In this document: positions 1 to 7,863 of the stretch, piece after piece
How the letters are laid out: every line of letters begins with the position of its first letter
How positions within the stretch are numbered: the first letter of the stretch is position 1
From: Erysipelothrix aquatica
Lineage (GTDB): Bacteria; Bacillota_I; Bacilli_A; Erysipelotrichales; Erysipelotrichaceae
DNA: 33,453 nt
NCBI RefSeq assembly: GCF_009828775.2
Contig: NZ_WTSY02000023.1
Coordinates: forward strand, 1-33,453
Direction: 5' to 3'
Program-made: the position numbers and the translations under genes
Notes under the pieces: model-generated
Seen by the model: the letters and a program-made list of their open reading frames with translations, nothing else
Database searches by the model: none
What the model was told of the DNA's origin: nothing

Positions 1-2
1 AT

Positions 3-113
3 CTTGATGACATTGCCTTTAAAATCAACTCAATGCCTCGCAAAATGTTTGACTTTAAAACTGCTTATGAGATAGAATTTTTAAAAATGAATAGTGGTGC
101 GGTTGAGATTTGA
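3..113 (+). CDS. IS30-type transposase, C-terminal fragment (runs off left edge)
   Basis: This frame is open from the window edge to a TGA at 111-113 and gives 36 residues. The segment KINSMPRKMFDFKTAYEI matches the end of the IS30-family integrase domain, where a pattern like 'N-x-R-P-R-K-x-L-x-[WFY]-K-T-P-x-E' follows the catalytic Glu. The catalytic DDE residues lie outside the window, so activity cannot be judged. A terminator follows 8 bases after the stop. It could belong to a full element or to a remnant. Confidence 0.6.
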   Translation, partial: LDDIAFKINSMPRKMFDFKTAYEIEFLKMNSGAVEI

Positions 114-118
114 TAAAA

Positions 119-143
119 GAAAAAGTAGCCGAGGCTACTTTTT
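119..143. terminator. bidirectional intrinsic terminator between transposase end and SseB-like gene
   Basis: AAAAAGTAGCC and GGCTACTTTTT form an 11-bp stem around a two-base GA centre (in practice a slightly shorter stem with a small loop). A-run and T-run flank it, so it can stop transcription from both sides. The stop codon of the minus-strand gene lies at 142-144, inside its T-run. Confidence 0.75.
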
Positions 144-759
144 ATTTGGTGTAAAATGGTTTCGTAATGTTTGCAATGGCTTGTCCGAGTTCAGAATTAC
201 GCGGATACAAATCTACCGGGAGTGGAGCGTTGATGTCAGCCAAGAGCGTTTCAGCAATCTCTCGTAACGCAGTCTCTTCCTCAACACCATCGATAATAAC
301 TACAAATTCGCTACGTCTACCGGTTTGAAGGATTCCAAATGATGCCGCTGTAATATCACCATAAGCATCCAGTCGATCTTTTAACGTGAAGATAACCATG
401 AGTGCAGTGTTATCGGCTGGTTTAATCGAAACATCTGGATTTTCATCGAAAATAAGTTCGAGCATTGAGCTGTCCAGTGAAATTGCTTCATGCATGGGAT
501 TAATTACAATTTCATAACCTGGTTTTAACGTGAGGTCACGTAGAAATTGAACGTGGATGGGCGAATCAATGACACCCATTTCTTCTGCATAGCGATCATT
601 TGAAAAAACAGGAATGATGGTAATACCATCATCGGTTGCGATGGAGAAATCTTGAATTATATAAATATGAGTATCACGCAATGCAGTTTCAAAAGCTGCC
701 TCGGCTTTTTGAGAGTAGTCATTAACTAATTGTTGGAGCGCTGTATCAAGTTGTGTCAT
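142..759 (-). CDS. SseB-like protein of unknown function
   Basis: The protein has 205 residues and no signal peptide or membrane segment. The middle (TIIPVFSNDRYAEE, then a stretch ending GYEIVINPMHEAISL) follows the pattern of the SseB N-terminal domain, in which a 'PVFTS' strand precedes a 'G-x-x-L-x-x-N-P' strand. The second half (VVIIDG...ALREIAETLLADI) resembles the SseB C-terminal domain. SseB-like proteins have no settled enzymatic role. The ATG is preceded by AAGGAAGT at good spacing. The gene stands alone, divergent from metK. The family call rests on pattern and should be tested by profile search. Confidence 0.55.
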   Translation of the reverse strand: MTQLDTALQQLVNDYSQKAEAAFETALRDTHIYIIQDFSIATDDGITIIPVFSNDRYAEEMGVIDSPIHVQFLRDLTLKPGYEIVINPMHEAISLDSSMLELIFDENPDVSIKPADNTALMVIFTLKDRLDAYGDITAASFGILQTGRRSEFVVIIDGVEEETALREIAETLLADINAPLPVDLYPRNSELGQAIANITKPFYTK

Positions 760-945
760 ATGTTTGTACTTCCTTTTCTATACTATAAAACGGATAATAT
801 ACAGAAGCGGATATATATATAATTAGGATGGGTAAAAAAAGAAGTCATAAGCAAATATAGATTATGGTCTTTGATACACGCACTTGATTGCACTCACTGG
901 AAGCGTAAAAGCGACAATTTATTTGTGAAATGATGACTGCTATAC

Positions 946-974
946 TTGCAATCATCAAAAAGATAGCATATAAT
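946..974 (+). promoter_or_regulatory. sigma-A-type promoter for the metK leader
   Basis: TTGCAA at 946-951 is separated by 17 bases from a perfect TATAAT at 969-974. The predicted start near 981 falls just before the conserved 5' strand of the S-box-like RNA, which supports both calls. A second -10-like TATACT at 941-946 has no good -35. Confidence 0.7.
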
Positions 975-980
975 TGATTA

Positions 981-1118
981 GCGATTATCAAGAGTTGAGG
1001 TAGAGAGTTAGCTCGTTGACCTCATACCAACCTACACAATGTAAGGTGGTACAGCTAACAACGATGAGCTATCATTATTTAGTAATGAGCCTTAGTGTTG
1101 TTGCTAGGACTTTTTTTT
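981..1118 (+). ncRNA. S-box (SAM-I-like) riboswitch leader with terminator, upstream of metK
   Basis: Landmarks of the SAM-I aptamer appear in order: TTATCAAGAG (985-994), a GAGG/CCTC helix holding AGAGAG and GCTCGTTGA, CCAACC (1027-1032), a short P3 (CCTACA/TGTA-AGG) and AAGGTG (1042-1047). GATGA (1063-1067) can pair with TTATC (985-989) as P1. The inner GAG/CTC replaces the usual GGG/CCC, a covarying change. Downstream, CCTTAG (1090-1095) pairs with CTAGG (1104-1108) before eight T (1111-1118). AACAAC (1057-1062) can instead pair with GTTGTT (1097-1102). MetK makes SAM, so SAM feedback is the expected logic. P3 is tiny and no normal P4 is seen. GGTGGTAC also resembles the T-box sequence. 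Confidence 0.7.
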
Positions 1119-1148
1119 ATGTCGTTAGAAAAAGAGGCTAGTATTAGA

Positions 1149-2243
1149 ATGGAATACGTATATTTTACATCAGAAAGTGTGACGGATGGTCACCCTGATA
1201 AAATCTGTGATCAAATCGCAGATGCAATTTTAGATGCAGCATTGAAAGAAGATGCAAACTCAAAAATGGCAGTTGAGGCTACCATTAAAGATGATTTTAT
1301 TCTTGTCTATGGTGAGGCAAATACACAAGCAACAGTAGATTATGCTGCAATTGCGAAGCAAGTTCTTGCTGATATCGGGTATAAAGAAACCTACGATGTC
1401 TTAGTGAAAGTTAACAAACAGTCATCACAAATCAATCATGCGGTTGTGAGTGATGAAAGCGTCGGTGCTGGTGACCAAGGGATTATGTTTGGATATGCAA
1501 CGAATGAAACTGAAAACTATATGCCGCTACCAATTGCTTTGGCACATGCGTTATCCCAACGTCTTAGTGACGCTAAAGCAACGATTGATTGGTTACTCCC
1601 TGATGGAAAAACACAAGTTACTGTTGCGTACGATGGTAACAAGCCAGTGTATGTCCACACTGTCTTAGTTAGTGCGTCACACCAAGCTGGCATTCCGTTG
1701 GAAACAATTCAAGAAACAATCATGAATGATGTTATTTTACCAACAATCGATGCCCACTGGATTACAGATGAAACACGTTTTATTATCAATCCAAGCGGTG
1801 AGTTCAGTATTGCCGGACCGTTTAGTGATTCAGGAACGACTGGCCGTAAAATTGTTGTTGACACATACGGTGGTGTTGGTCGCATTGGTGGTGGATGCTT
1901 TAGTTCAAAAGACCCGTCAAAAGTTGACCGTTCTGCTGCGTATTTCTCACGTTATGTTGCGAAGTCGGTGGTAGCTGCTGGATTAGCAGATAAAATTGAA
2001 ATTCAATTAAGTTATGCAATTGGCTTATCTGACCCATTGTCAATTCATATTGATACATTTGGAACAGCGAAACGTCCGGAATCAGAAATTCTAGAAATCA
2101 TTAATGCAAACTTCGATTTTAAAGTTGGAAATATTATTAAAGAACTTGATTTGTTACGTCCAATATACCGTGAAAGTGCAAACTTTGGCCATTTTGGTCG
2201 TGATGGTTTCCCATGGGAAGCAATTAAACCATTAAAATTCTAA
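1149..2243 (+). CDS. metK: S-adenosylmethionine synthetase
   Basis: MetK makes SAM from methionine and ATP in the cytosol. The 364-residue protein starts with the family N-terminus (FTSESVTDGHPDKICDQ) and has the ATP-binding GAGDQGIMFGYA, the DSGTTGRKIVVDTYGG segment, the P-loop-like GGGCFSSKDPSKVDRSAAY, and the C-terminal FGHFGRDGFPWE. I chose ATG 1149 because homology begins there; AGAGG ends 11 bases upstream. An earlier in-frame ATG at 1119 abuts the terminator T-run and a GTG at 1095 lies inside the terminator, so both are unlikely. The protein is about 20-30 residues shorter than usual because the C-terminus is trimmed. A strong terminator follows. Confidence 0.96.
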   Translation: MEYVYFTSESVTDGHPDKICDQIADAILDAALKEDANSKMAVEATIKDDFILVYGEANTQATVDYAAIAKQVLADIGYKETYDVLVKVNKQSSQINHAVVSDESVGAGDQGIMFGYATNETENYMPLPIALAHALSQRLSDAKATIDWLLPDGKTQVTVAYDGNKPVYVHTVLVSASHQAGIPLETIQETIMNDVILPTIDAHWITDETRFIINPSGEFSIAGPFSDSGTTGRKIVVDTYGGVGRIGGGCFSSKDPSKVDRSAAYFSRYVAKSVVAAGLADKIEIQLSYAIGLSDPLSIHIDTFGTAKRPESEILEIINANFDFKVGNIIKELDLLRPIYRESANFGHFGRDGFPWEAIKPLKF

Positions 2244-2246
2244 AAT

Positions 2247-2311
2247 AAAAAAACGAATCTGGAACGCTCCGTCAATCATAGGTTGAGGAGCATGTTCTGG
2301 ATTCGTTTTTG
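2247..2311. terminator. long bidirectional terminator between convergent metK and tmcAL
   Basis: AACGAATC pairs with GATTCGTT, continuing through TGGAAC/GTTCTG (one GU) and GCTCC/GGAGC with a two-base bulge. An A-run precedes the stem and a T-run follows it, so it can serve both convergent genes. Confidence 0.85.
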
Positions 2312-2312
2312 T

Positions 2313-3374
2313 TTACGATTCAGTCCGTATTAATCCAGACTTTTCCATTTGAATCAACCAATCTCGATAGTCTTTAGGGTATGGCATGCTGTATGCAAGT
2401 GTCGCGCGCATTTCGAAATTATTGTCGTCATAATACTTATAGGCCGTTACTGCATTCGTTGTTTCCCGTTGGGCTTTTAAATACGCTTGTCCGGGTTTCG
2501 TCATACCAAGAATGCGAGTATTTGATGGCAAAATCACATCGGAACGTTTAATACCAAGTAAAATCATCATTAAAGTTCGTTGGATGCGAGATCGCGTGTA
2601 GCGCTTTGAGATGCAAGCTTCAATTAGTTCCGTGATGGGAAGGTGAACATTTTTCTTTAAAAGATTCTCGATGCCCTCGTCAACAAGATGAATGGATTGT
2701 AACCACGATGTATCGTTTTGAAGTATGATTGCGCGTATTTGCAAATCATAGGCTTCAAGGCGATGCGGTGTGCTGTGATCAAGATCTAAAGGGGTTGTGT
2801 GTGCAACTGGTTTGTGGCCATAGTGATTGCGGATTGCAGTTGCGGAGGCAATCTCAGAGTCAATGTCTGTTCCATGATAATTGTTTGTGCGTTGGATTGT
2901 CCGCGTAGCGATGCCAAGCATTTCAGCGACACGAATGTATTGAAAACCAAGAATGTCATTAGCGTTGCGTGAGGTTCCCATTTGTCGAGCATAGCTTTGA
3001 CCTACATCTGGATCATAATGAAATTGTGATTTGATATGCTCTATATTATTGGATTCCGAGCCGAAGACAATGGTGTCAACGCCCATCCGATGTAGAAGCG
3101 TCACAGCAGCTTCTGCAAAAAAGTCAGCGCTTTGTAAAACGAATGGTGTTGGGAGTTCAATCACGATATCAACACCATGATTTAACGCACCTTCAGTGCG
3201 TTCCCATTTATTAATAAATGCGGGTTCTCCACGCTGGACAAAATTGCCAGACATGACCGCAATTAAAACATCACAATTTGTGATTTCGCGGGCCTTCTTG
3301 ATATGATAAATGTGGCCATTATGAAGTGGGTTATATTCCACGACAATGCCTGTTACACTATATTTTTTTGTCAT
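2313..3374 (-). CDS. tmcAL: tRNA(Met) cytidine acetate ligase
   Basis: TmcAL (formerly YlbM) uses ATP and acetate to form N4-acetylcytidine at the wobble base of elongator tRNA-Met. The 353-residue protein has the nucleotidyltransferase signature GIVVEYNPLHNGHIYHI near the N-terminus (HxGH type), SGNFVQRGEPA near residue 42, and FGSES near 104; the C-terminal half matches the family's helical tRNA-binding region. It is somewhat shorter than the roughly 400-residue Bacillus protein. No clear Shine-Dalgarno precedes the ATG. The gene is divergent from trmB, with about 95 bases between their starts. Confidence 0.9.
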   Translation of the reverse strand: MTKKYSVTGIVVEYNPLHNGHIYHIKKAREITNCDVLIAVMSGNFVQRGEPAFINKWERTEGALNHGVDIVIELPTPFVLQSADFFAEAAVTLLHRMGVDTIVFGSESNNIEHIKSQFHYDPDVGQSYARQMGTSRNANDILGFQYIRVAEMLGIATRTIQRTNNYHGTDIDSEIASATAIRNHYGHKPVAHTTPLDLDHSTPHRLEAYDLQIRAIILQNDTSWLQSIHLVDEGIENLLKKNVHLPITELIEACISKRYTRSRIQRTLMMILLGIKRSDVILPSNTRILGMTKPGQAYLKAQRETTNAVTAYKYYDDNNFEMRATLAYSMPYPKDYRDWLIQMEKSGLIRTES

Positions 3375-3437
3375 AATTGTATTTTATCACATAATGATGA
3401 AAATAATGTAAAAAATACGATATTCATAATGTAAGCA

Positions 3438-3446
3438 TGATACAAT
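3438..3446 (+). promoter_or_regulatory. extended -10 promoter for trmB
   Basis: TGATACAAT is an extended -10 (TGn followed by TACAAT) 23 bases before the trmB ATG. No convincing -35 is visible, as is common with extended -10 promoters. Confidence 0.45.
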
Positions 3447-3469
3447 AGGAACATAAAGAGGTATAAGAC

Positions 3470-4111
3470 ATGAGATTACGTAAAAAAGACTGGAGTTCGG
3501 AGGTTTTCGAACAATTTTCTGATTATTTAATAAGCGATTTTGAAGCCATTAAAGGCAACTGGAAAGAAACCCTAAAGACCGATAAACTTCATGTGGAAAT
3601 TGGCGCAGGAAAAGGGGATTACTGGCACCAAATGTCAGCCCTATACCCTGAACGCGGAATAGTTGCAATGGAACGTGATTTTACAGCTAGTTCTATCGCA
3701 CTCAAAAAGTTAGAAAGTAACCCTGGTGAACGAAAACGTTTCATCTATGGTGATGCCGAAAAACTTTCAGAGATGTTTGGACCAAAAGAGGTTGATGTGG
3801 TTCATTTAAACTTCAGTGATCCTTGGAAAAAGAATCGACATGAAAAACGCCGTTTAACGTACAAGACAAAATTAGATGATTACTATGATGTACTCACTGA
3901 TACTGGAGAAATTTGGATGAAAACAGATAATGTTGGACTCTTCAATTATTCCTTGGTAAGCGTTGGCAGTCACAAATTTGAATTAGTGGATGTCCACGTT
4001 GATTTCCGAACAACTGATGATAACGATCCTTTCACGGAATATGAACGTAAGTTCCATGAAATGGGACAACCAATATTTAGAGCAATTTGGAGGAAAAAAG
4101 ATGTTAAGTAA
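3470..4111 (+). CDS. trmB: tRNA (guanine-N7)-methyltransferase
   Basis: TrmB methylates G46 in the tRNA variable loop using SAM. The 213-residue protein has the family start MRLRKKDW, the SAM-binding EIGAGKGDYW (near residue 43), NFSDPWKKNRHEKRRLT (near 120), which holds the catalytic-site Asp and tRNA-binding basics, and the C-terminal TEYERKF. AGAGG lies 11 bases before the ATG. Its end overlaps the start of the M42 peptidase gene by 11 bases. trmB near an M42 peptidase and murC is also seen in Bacillus. Confidence 0.95.
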   Translation: MRLRKKDWSSEVFEQFSDYLISDFEAIKGNWKETLKTDKLHVEIGAGKGDYWHQMSALYPERGIVAMERDFTASSIALKKLESNPGERKRFIYGDAEKLSEMFGPKEVDVVHLNFSDPWKKNRHEKRRLTYKTKLDDYYDVLTDTGEIWMKTDNVGLFNYSLVSVGSHKFELVDVHVDFRTTDDNDPFTEYERKFHEMGQPIFRAIWRKKDVK

Positions 4112-5168
4112 ACAACAATTACAATGGTTCGAATCATTGACACAATTAGATGGTGTTAGTGGACATGAACATCAAGTTGCTGCATACTTGCGCAAAGAAT
4201 ATGAAAAGCTTGGTGTTGATGAGATTATCCAGGATAATCTTGGAAGTATTATGGCAGTACGTAAAAGTAAGAATCCCAATGCCAAACGTGTCATGGTGTT
4301 AGGACATATGGATGAAGTCGGATTTCTTGTCAAAGAAGTCACAAAAACAGGTGTTTTAAAGATTCATCCAGTTGGTGGATGGTTTAATCAAACGTTACTC
4401 GCACACCGTGTTCGCGTTACAACGCGAAAAGGCGATATTTATCCTGGAACAATCGGTAGCATTCCGCCACATATGTTGAGTCCTGAAGATCGTGCAAAAC
4501 CGATCGATATTCCACAAATGCTTGTGGATGTTGGGGCAACGGATGCTGACGATATCAAAAACATGGGAATTCAACCTGGGGACATGATTGTTGTTGATGG
4601 CGGATTTGAAATTCTTAATGGTGGGAAACGTCTTCTTGCCAAAGCATTTGATAACCGTTATGGCTGTGTCATGGGACTTGATTTACTGGATGCACTCAAA
4701 GACCAAGAATTAGACTATGACCTCTATGTTGGTGCAAGTGTTCAAGAAGAAGTTGGACTTCGCGGTGCCCAGACGATTACACAACTCATTAAGCCAGATC
4801 TTGCAATTATTCTTGATTGCTCACCAGCAATCGATACAATGGATTCAGAAGCGCTTGGAAAACTGGGAGCTGGAATTCTCTTGCGAATGGCAGATGGTAG
4901 CATGATTGCAACCAAAGACCTAATCTATAAACTGCAAGACATTTGTGTTGAACATGATATTAAACATCAATTCTATTATTCACCAGGTGGAACTGATGCA
5001 GGTATCGTCCACAAATCAAATGAAGGAATCAAAACAATTACATGTTGTGTGGTTGCTCGCAATATACATACGTCAGGAAGTATTCTTGATACAGATGACT
5101 ATACTGCAGCAAAAGAAGCGATTGTTCGATTCATGGATAGTAATGTTTGGAGTGATGTGATTGTTTAA
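4101..5168 (+). CDS. M42 family aminopeptidase (glutamyl aminopeptidase/cellulase-like)
   Basis: M42 peptidases are cytosolic di-metal aminopeptidases that form large tetrahedral assemblies and trim peptides. The 355-residue protein has the metal ligands in GHMDEVGFLV, FDNRYGCVMGLDLL, the catalytic EEVGLRG, a DCSPAID segment and SPGGTDAG. I chose ATG 4101 because GGAGG lies 7 bases upstream and the N-terminus (MLSKQQLQWFESLTQLDGVS) fits the family. A longer frame from 3990 only reads through trmB. It corresponds in position to B. subtilis ytoP. Substrate preference cannot be read from the sequence. Confidence 0.9.
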   Translation: MLSKQQLQWFESLTQLDGVSGHEHQVAAYLRKEYEKLGVDEIIQDNLGSIMAVRKSKNPNAKRVMVLGHMDEVGFLVKEVTKTGVLKIHPVGGWFNQTLLAHRVRVTTRKGDIYPGTIGSIPPHMLSPEDRAKPIDIPQMLVDVGATDADDIKNMGIQPGDMIVVDGGFEILNGGKRLLAKAFDNRYGCVMGLDLLDALKDQELDYDLYVGASVQEEVGLRGAQTITQLIKPDLAIILDCSPAIDTMDSEALGKLGAGILLRMADGSMIATKDLIYKLQDICVEHDIKHQFYYSPGGTDAGIVHKSNEGIKTITCCVVARNIHTSGSILDTDDYTAAKEAIVRFMDSNVWSDVIV

Positions 5169-5853
5169 ACGAATTATCGCGAGTGCCCTAGTGTTAGTTA
5201 TTCTTGCTGGGTGTAGTTCGCCAAAACCTTATGAAGCGGTTGTTCAGGATGCCTTGTCCAGACCTCTTGTTCAATCACCAAATAAGAACAAACAGTATCT
5301 GAAGTATTATGTCTTACCAGATACTGGCGTCAAAGAAACCACACAACTTTCAACCATGATGACTGTGATGTCAGAACCTGTCATGATGACCTTAGATGTA
5401 TCAGAGATTATCGGACGTAAGTACTATGATTCAGCAGTTCTCGAAACAAAATTGAACGCAGATACCGTTGAGTATACCCAGTCAGGGACCTATTTAGACC
5501 GTAATGATGTTGAACGTCAGTTTATCTTTACAGTCTTACCAAGCGGTAACAAGAAAACAATAATCTTAGAAAATGGTATCGTGACCCTCGTTGGAATCGT
5601 ATCACCATCAAATTTAGCTTATGTAGCCGACTCTATGTTTGTAACAATGCGAAGCACGGAAGTGAATGAAGACGAAGTTGTTGCATACTACTCAAACAAA
5701 GAAATCATTGACTACAAAGCCGTTCATGAAAACTTCTTTGATCACAAAGTGCCTGAGGAAGGAAGCCTGATTGAAATCTACAATCAACTTCACCCAGATA
5801 ATCCGATCGAAGTTCCAAAGACTGAACAACCAGCGGAAACGCCAAAAGAGTAG
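5161..5853 (+). CDS. predicted lipoprotein of unknown function
   Basis: The 230-residue product starts with a basic-hydrophobic signal peptide and a clear lipobox, LAGC, with Cys18 as the lipidation site, so it should be anchored on the outer face of the membrane. The mature part is mixed alpha/beta with no motif I recognise; the C-terminus is Pro/Glu-rich (VPKTEQPAETPKE). Translation starts at TTG 5161, with GGAG 8 bases upstream, overlapping the last codons of the M42 gene by 8 bases, so the two are coupled. It sits between a peptidase and a murein ligase, which suggests but does not prove an envelope role. Confidence 0.8.
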   Translation: MFKRIIASALVLVILAGCSSPKPYEAVVQDALSRPLVQSPNKNKQYLKYYVLPDTGVKETTQLSTMMTVMSEPVMMTLDVSEIIGRKYYDSAVLETKLNADTVEYTQSGTYLDRNDVERQFIFTVLPSGNKKTIILENGIVTLVGIVSPSNLAYVADSMFVTMRSTEVNEDEVVAYYSNKEIIDYKAVHENFFDHKVPEEGSLIEIYNQLHPDNPIEVPKTEQPAETPKE

Positions 5854-5868
5854 GGGGAACGATTAAAA

Positions 5869-6504
5869 ATGTTTAAAAAACTAACGTCACTTCTCTTCAA
5901 AGAAGAGGAAATTGTGATTGAAGAAGAAATTGAAAAGCATGATAAAAAAGAAGAGGAATCACTTGTCATTCCAAATCTGAAGCCAATGGTCGCAAAACCA
6001 AAGGAAACGAAAGTAGAGCCTGCTTCCGCAGTCTCAGCACCTGCGCCGACATTTAAAGACTCAAATAGAGAAGAAACTCACAACAGTATAGATTCTACTC
6101 AAGAAACACGTAAATCGATGATGATTGATGTGGATATTGATACGCATCCTGAAGTGAAAGAATCCAAAGTGAAAACCGAGGAAAAAATTGCTGCACGTCG
6201 CGAGGTAAAATATCAACGTAAAGAAATTATCAGTCCAATTTTTGGTGGTTCTGATAATGGTGCTGAACCACTTTCGAATGCAAAACCACACTATCAAGAT
6301 GCAAAATCACGTGCACCTAAAACAAGTGTGATTAGTCCAATGTTTGGACAAATTGAAGTAACAGAACCTGTACATGAACAAATCTCAGAAGATGTCATGG
6401 ATATGGACGTCACTGAATTATTAGCACCAGAGCGTACAGAGGAAGAAGTCCAAGTATCACTCTATGACTATCTTGAGGAGCTTGATAAGCATGAATCAAA
6501 ATAA
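5869..6504 (+). CDS. charged, largely disordered protein with paired SPxFG motifs; unknown
   Basis: The 211-residue product begins with a short amphipathic basic helix (MFKKLTSLLFK) that could sit on the membrane, followed by an acidic/Lys-rich region (residues 12-115) that looks disordered. Two near-identical motifs follow: ISPIFG at 121-126 and ISPMFG at 155-160, 34 residues apart. The C-terminus is acidic and ends in a probable helix (SLYDYLEELDK). AGGGGG lies 12 bases before the ATG. The gene overlaps murC by 14 bases. The layout resembles a peripheral membrane scaffold, possibly for division or wall synthesis, but this is inference from architecture and from the murC context only. Confidence 0.75.
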   Translation: MFKKLTSLLFKEEEIVIEEEIEKHDKKEEESLVIPNLKPMVAKPKETKVEPASAVSAPAPTFKDSNREETHNSIDSTQETRKSMMIDVDIDTHPEVKESKVKTEEKIAARREVKYQRKEIISPIFGGSDNGAEPLSNAKPHYQDAKSRAPKTSVISPMFGQIEVTEPVHEQISEDVMDMDVTELLAPERTEEEVQVSLYDYLEELDKHESK

Positions 6505-7816
6505 ATTATTTTTTGTTGGAATTAAAGGGACCGGAATGGCATCGCTAGCCAAGATTATGCGTAATCTCGATTATGATGTATCAGGTTCAGACATTTCACG
6601 TCATTTCTTTACCGAAGATTCACTTCGCGCATTGGAAATCCCAATTTTGGATTTTGATGCAAACAATATTAAAGACGGTATGACCATTATTGTTGGGAAT
6701 GCGTTTGGTGATGACCACGAAGAAGTGGTTGCAGCGAAGTCAAACGATACAGTGACCGTTTATCGTTATCACGATTATCTCGGTGATTTGGTCACGAAGT
6801 TTCGTACTGTTACTGTCAGTGGATCACACGGGAAAACAACGACGACAACACTGTTAAAGGATATGCTTGATTATTCAAAAAATACTGGCTATCTCATTGG
6901 TGATGGACGTGGTGATTTATCAAACCAAGATGATTACTTTGCGGTAGAAGCATGCGAGTTCCGTCGTCATTTCTTAGCGTATCGTCCAAAGGTAGCAATC
7001 ATGACCAATTTTGAAATTGATCATGTAGACTATTTTAAATCTGAAAAGGATTACCTGTCGGCGTATGAAGAATTTGCTGAAAATGTCGAAGAACTTATTA
7101 TTGTATGGGGTGATGATCCCCATTATCGTGATTTAAATTTCAAAGATAAAACTGTATGGACCTATGGATTTTCAGACTCCAATAACCTTCAAGCCCGAAA
7201 TATAGAACGAACAACAACCCATAGTATTTTCGATGTCTATCATAATGATGTCTTCGTAAAGCGTTTTGATTTACCACTTGTGGGTGATCATATGATTCTT
7301 AATGCGTTAGCAGTAATTGGTGTAGGTCTTTATGAAGGAATTACTGTAGATGCCATTGAAAAGGGCATTCAGAATTTCAAAGGCGCGAAACGCCGATTTG
7401 TAATTGAAGAAGGCAAAGAAAACATTTATATCGATGATTATGCACATCACCCAACTGAAATAAAAGTTACGTTGGAGGCTGCACATACACGTTACCCAGA
7501 CCGTCGCTTGGTTGCGATCTTTAAACCACACAGAACAGGTCGGGTTTACTACTTTGCTGACGCATTTGCCGATGCTCTTAACTTAGCGGATCATGTTGCG
7601 TTGATGCCATTTACAAGTATTGATGACCAAGAAGAAGGTATCGATATTGATATAACATACCTTCAAGATCGAATCAAAGGAAGCATCGTTGTTGATGAAG
7701 GATCAGAAGAATCGCTCGATCAACTTCAGAAATACGGTCCTGCTGTTTATGTATTTATGAGCAGTAAAGATATTTATGATTTCAAAGATGCATTGAAACG
7801 CCGTTTCAATGATTGA
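6491..7816 (+). CDS. murC: UDP-N-acetylmuramate--L-alanine ligase
   Basis: MurC adds the first amino acid of the peptidoglycan stem peptide. The 441-residue protein has the N-terminal Rossmann turn FFVGIKGTGMASLA, the ATP-binding loop VSGSHGKTTTT (near residue 120), the MurC-typical EACEFRRHFLAYRPKVAIMTN segment, and DDYAHHPTEI (near 315) followed by FKPHRTGR. I chose ATG 6491 because GAGGAG lies 10 bases upstream and the family N-terminus starts here. The start overlaps the SPxFG gene. The end of the coding region carries a long palindrome next to the downstream promoter. Confidence 0.95.
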   Translation: MNQNKLFFVGIKGTGMASLAKIMRNLDYDVSGSDISRHFFTEDSLRALEIPILDFDANNIKDGMTIIVGNAFGDDHEEVVAAKSNDTVTVYRYHDYLGDLVTKFRTVTVSGSHGKTTTTTLLKDMLDYSKNTGYLIGDGRGDLSNQDDYFAVEACEFRRHFLAYRPKVAIMTNFEIDHVDYFKSEKDYLSAYEEFAENVEELIIVWGDDPHYRDLNFKDKTVWTYGFSDSNNLQARNIERTTTHSIFDVYHNDVFVKRFDLPLVGDHMILNALAVIGVGLYEGITVDAIEKGIQNFKGAKRRFVIEEGKENIYIDDYAHHPTEIKVTLEAAHTRYPDRRLVAIFKPHRTGRVYYFADAFADALNLADHVALMPFTSIDDQEEGIDIDITYLQDRIKGSIVVDEGSEESLDQLQKYGPAVYVFMSSKDIYDFKDALKRRFND

Positions 7817-7819
7817 AAC
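7791..7819. promoter_or_regulatory. interlocking palindromes at the ytxG-ytxH-ccpA promoter (candidate operator)
   Basis: CATTGAAACG (7791-7800) and CGTTTCAATG (7802-7811) are perfect inverted 10-mers around one base. GTTTCAAT (7803-7810) also pairs with ATTGAAAC (7812-7819) around one base. The second palindrome contains the -35 hexamer of the downstream promoter. The core resembles a CcpA cre site but is one base longer at the centre. As RNA it could also form alternative hairpins at the end of murC, one followed by ATTTTT. Confidence 0.55.
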
Positions 7820-7841
7820 ATTTTTCATAAAGACGTATAAT
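7813..7841 (+). promoter_or_regulatory. promoter for the ytxG-like/ytxH-position/ccpA genes
   Basis: TTGAAA (7813-7818) is spaced 17 bases from a perfect TATAAT (7836-7841). An AGAGGTGA ribosome site follows before ATG 7864. Confidence 0.75.
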
Positions 7842-7863
7842 AATAACTATAAGAGGTGAAAAG

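Noticed and set aside
1038-1056. T-box-like string AAGGTGGTACAGC in the metK leader
   Set aside because: The predicted transcript start leaves only about 60 bases upstream, too few for a specifier stem, and S-box landmarks fit better in order and covariation. Kept as an alternative only.
1095-1148. N-terminal extension of metK from GTG 1095 or ATG 1119
   Set aside because: It would translate through the terminator T-run; family homology begins at the ATG at 1149.
3990-4100. N-terminal extension of the M42 peptidase inside trmB
   Set aside because: It is a frame shadow of trmB; GGAGG and homology fix the start at 4101.
7794-7808. Canonical cre site for CcpA
   Set aside because: The half-sites match loosely but the centre is one base longer than the consensus, so I report it as cre-like only.
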